Part shown: in pieces, positions 5,289 to 5,880 of the stretch
Layout of the letters: each line of letters starts with the position of its first letter
Numbering within the stretch: position 1 is the stretch's first letter
Source: Paracoccaceae bacterium
GTDB taxonomy: Bacteria > Pseudomonadota > Alphaproteobacteria > Rhodobacterales > Rhodobacteraceae
DNA length: 5,880 nt
Assembly (NCBI GenBank): GCA_006227805.1
Contig: SBFT01000102.1
Coordinates: 1 to 5,880 of the forward strand
Direction of reading: 5' to 3'
The notes under the pieces: model-generated
Seen by the model: the letters and a program-made list of their open reading frames with translations, nothing else
Told to the model about the DNA's origin: nothing
Database searches by the model: none
Made by a program: the position numbers and the translations under genes

Positions 5289-5880
5289 ATGACGAAAACC
5301 GGAAACACCGTCCTGGTCGAGGCCCTGGGTCCCCGCGACGGCACCGCCCTGCTGGTCAAGCAGGCCCTTCTGGTGGTGACCGGGATCGCCGTTCTGGCGA
5401 TCGCCGCCAAGATCAAGGTGCCGATGTGGCCGGTCCCGATCACCATGGGCACCTTCGCGGTGCTCTCGATCGGTGCGGCCTACGGCGCGCGCCTTGGCCT
5501 CGTGACGATCCTGGGCTACATGGCGGTCGGCGCGCTGGGCTTCGACGTCTTCGCGGGGTCCTCGGCCGAAACGAACGGGCTGGGCTACATGATGGGCGGC
5601 ACCGGCGGTTATCTCGTGGGCTATGTGCTGGCGACGGTGGCGCTGGGCTGGCTGGCGCGGCGGGGCTGGGACCGATCGGCGCTGTGGATGGCCGCGGCCC
5701 TTCTGATCGGCAACATCCTGATCTATGCGCCGGGTCTTTACTGGCTGGGCACGCTCTACGGCTGGGACAAGCCGATCCTGGACTGGGGCCTGACGCCCTT
5801 CCTGGTGGGCGATGCGCTGAAACTGGTGCTGGCCGCGCTGTTGGTCCCGGCCCTCTGGAAGCTGGTGGGTGACGCCCGCG
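5289..5880 (+). CDS. bioY: Biotin transporter substrate-binding subunit BioY (3' end beyond window)
   Basis: S component of the ECF-type biotin importer, an integral inner-membrane protein that binds biotin and normally works with BioM (ATPase) and BioN (T component), although BioY alone can give some uptake. The 197 codons present have no stop, so the end lies past the window, probably by only a few residues given the usual length of about 190-200. Visible family features are VPMWPVPITMGTFAVL (44-59), GYMAVGALGFDVFAG (76-90), GGTGGYLVGY (103-112) and GDALKLVLAALLVPALW (174-190), spread over about six hydrophobic helices. The ATG at 5289 has GAGGAG at 5275-5280 with an 8-base spacer. A longer open frame at 5207-5872 is a shadow in another frame. 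It diverges from the DUF6455 gene with an FNR-type box between them. No BioR-type palindrome was found upstream. Confidence 0.92.
   Translation, partial: MTKTGNTVLVEALGPRDGTALLVKQALLVVTGIAVLAIAAKIKVPMWPVPITMGTFAVLSIGAAYGARLGLVTILGYMAVGALGFDVFAGSSAETNGLGYMMGGTGGYLVGYVLATVALGWLARRGWDRSALWMAAALLIGNILIYAPGLYWLGTLYGWDKPILDWGLTPFLVGDALKLVLAALLVPALWKLVGDAR

Noticed and set aside
5207..5872. Plus-strand open frame of 221 codons overlapping bioY.
   Set aside because: Out of frame with bioY and Gly/Arg-rich; the frame from 5289 gives clear BioY motifs and has the ribosome binding site.

Overview
The window is GC-rich, densely coded chromosomal DNA. It looks like a member of the Rhodobacterales (Alphaproteobacteria, Paracoccus/Rhodobacter/Roseobacter-like). 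This rests on protein families that I recognise as typical of that order (DUF6314, DUF6455, a divergent FliG, small Cys/Trp exported proteins), on the codon bias, and on an FNR/FnrL-type operator. No mobile element, CRISPR array, rRNA or tRNA was seen. Every intergenic gap is shorter than 170 bases.

Left part (1-4313), all on the minus strand. In transcription order it holds: purB (adenylosuccinate lyase, 4313-3009); a 51-codon exported Cys/Trp peptide gene (2919-2764) with a strong ribosome binding site; a hairpin terminator candidate (2738-2712); an exported TPR-repeat protein (2656-2123); a divergent FliG-like protein (2049-958); and a ten-helix EamA/DMT transporter (879-1). purB is housekeeping purine synthesis. 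TPR, fliG-like and DMT are spaced closely enough to be one transcript, but no shared function is obvious. The small peptide and the TPR protein share the same C-X4-VWD-X-A-X-Q-X-C-V module right after their signal peptides, which links two neighbours that otherwise look unrelated.

Right part (4314-5880), mixed strands. A DUF6314 gene (4450-4875, plus) diverges from purB and runs tail-to-tail, with 7 bases between stops, into a DUF6455 gene (5122-4883, minus). DUF6455 diverges from bioY (5289 onward, plus), the biotin-binding S component of an ECF transporter, which is cut by the window edge. The 166-base gap between DUF6455 and bioY contains a perfect FNR/FnrL palindrome (TTGAT-N4-ATCAA, 5188-5201). 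It is placed so that it could act as a class II activator site in both directions, suggesting oxygen-responsive control of biotin uptake and of the four-cysteine DUF6455 protein.

Most of the window is ordinary. The observations most worth checking are the shared Cys/Trp exported module, the divergent FliG outside any flagellar context, and the FNR box between DUF6455 and bioY.
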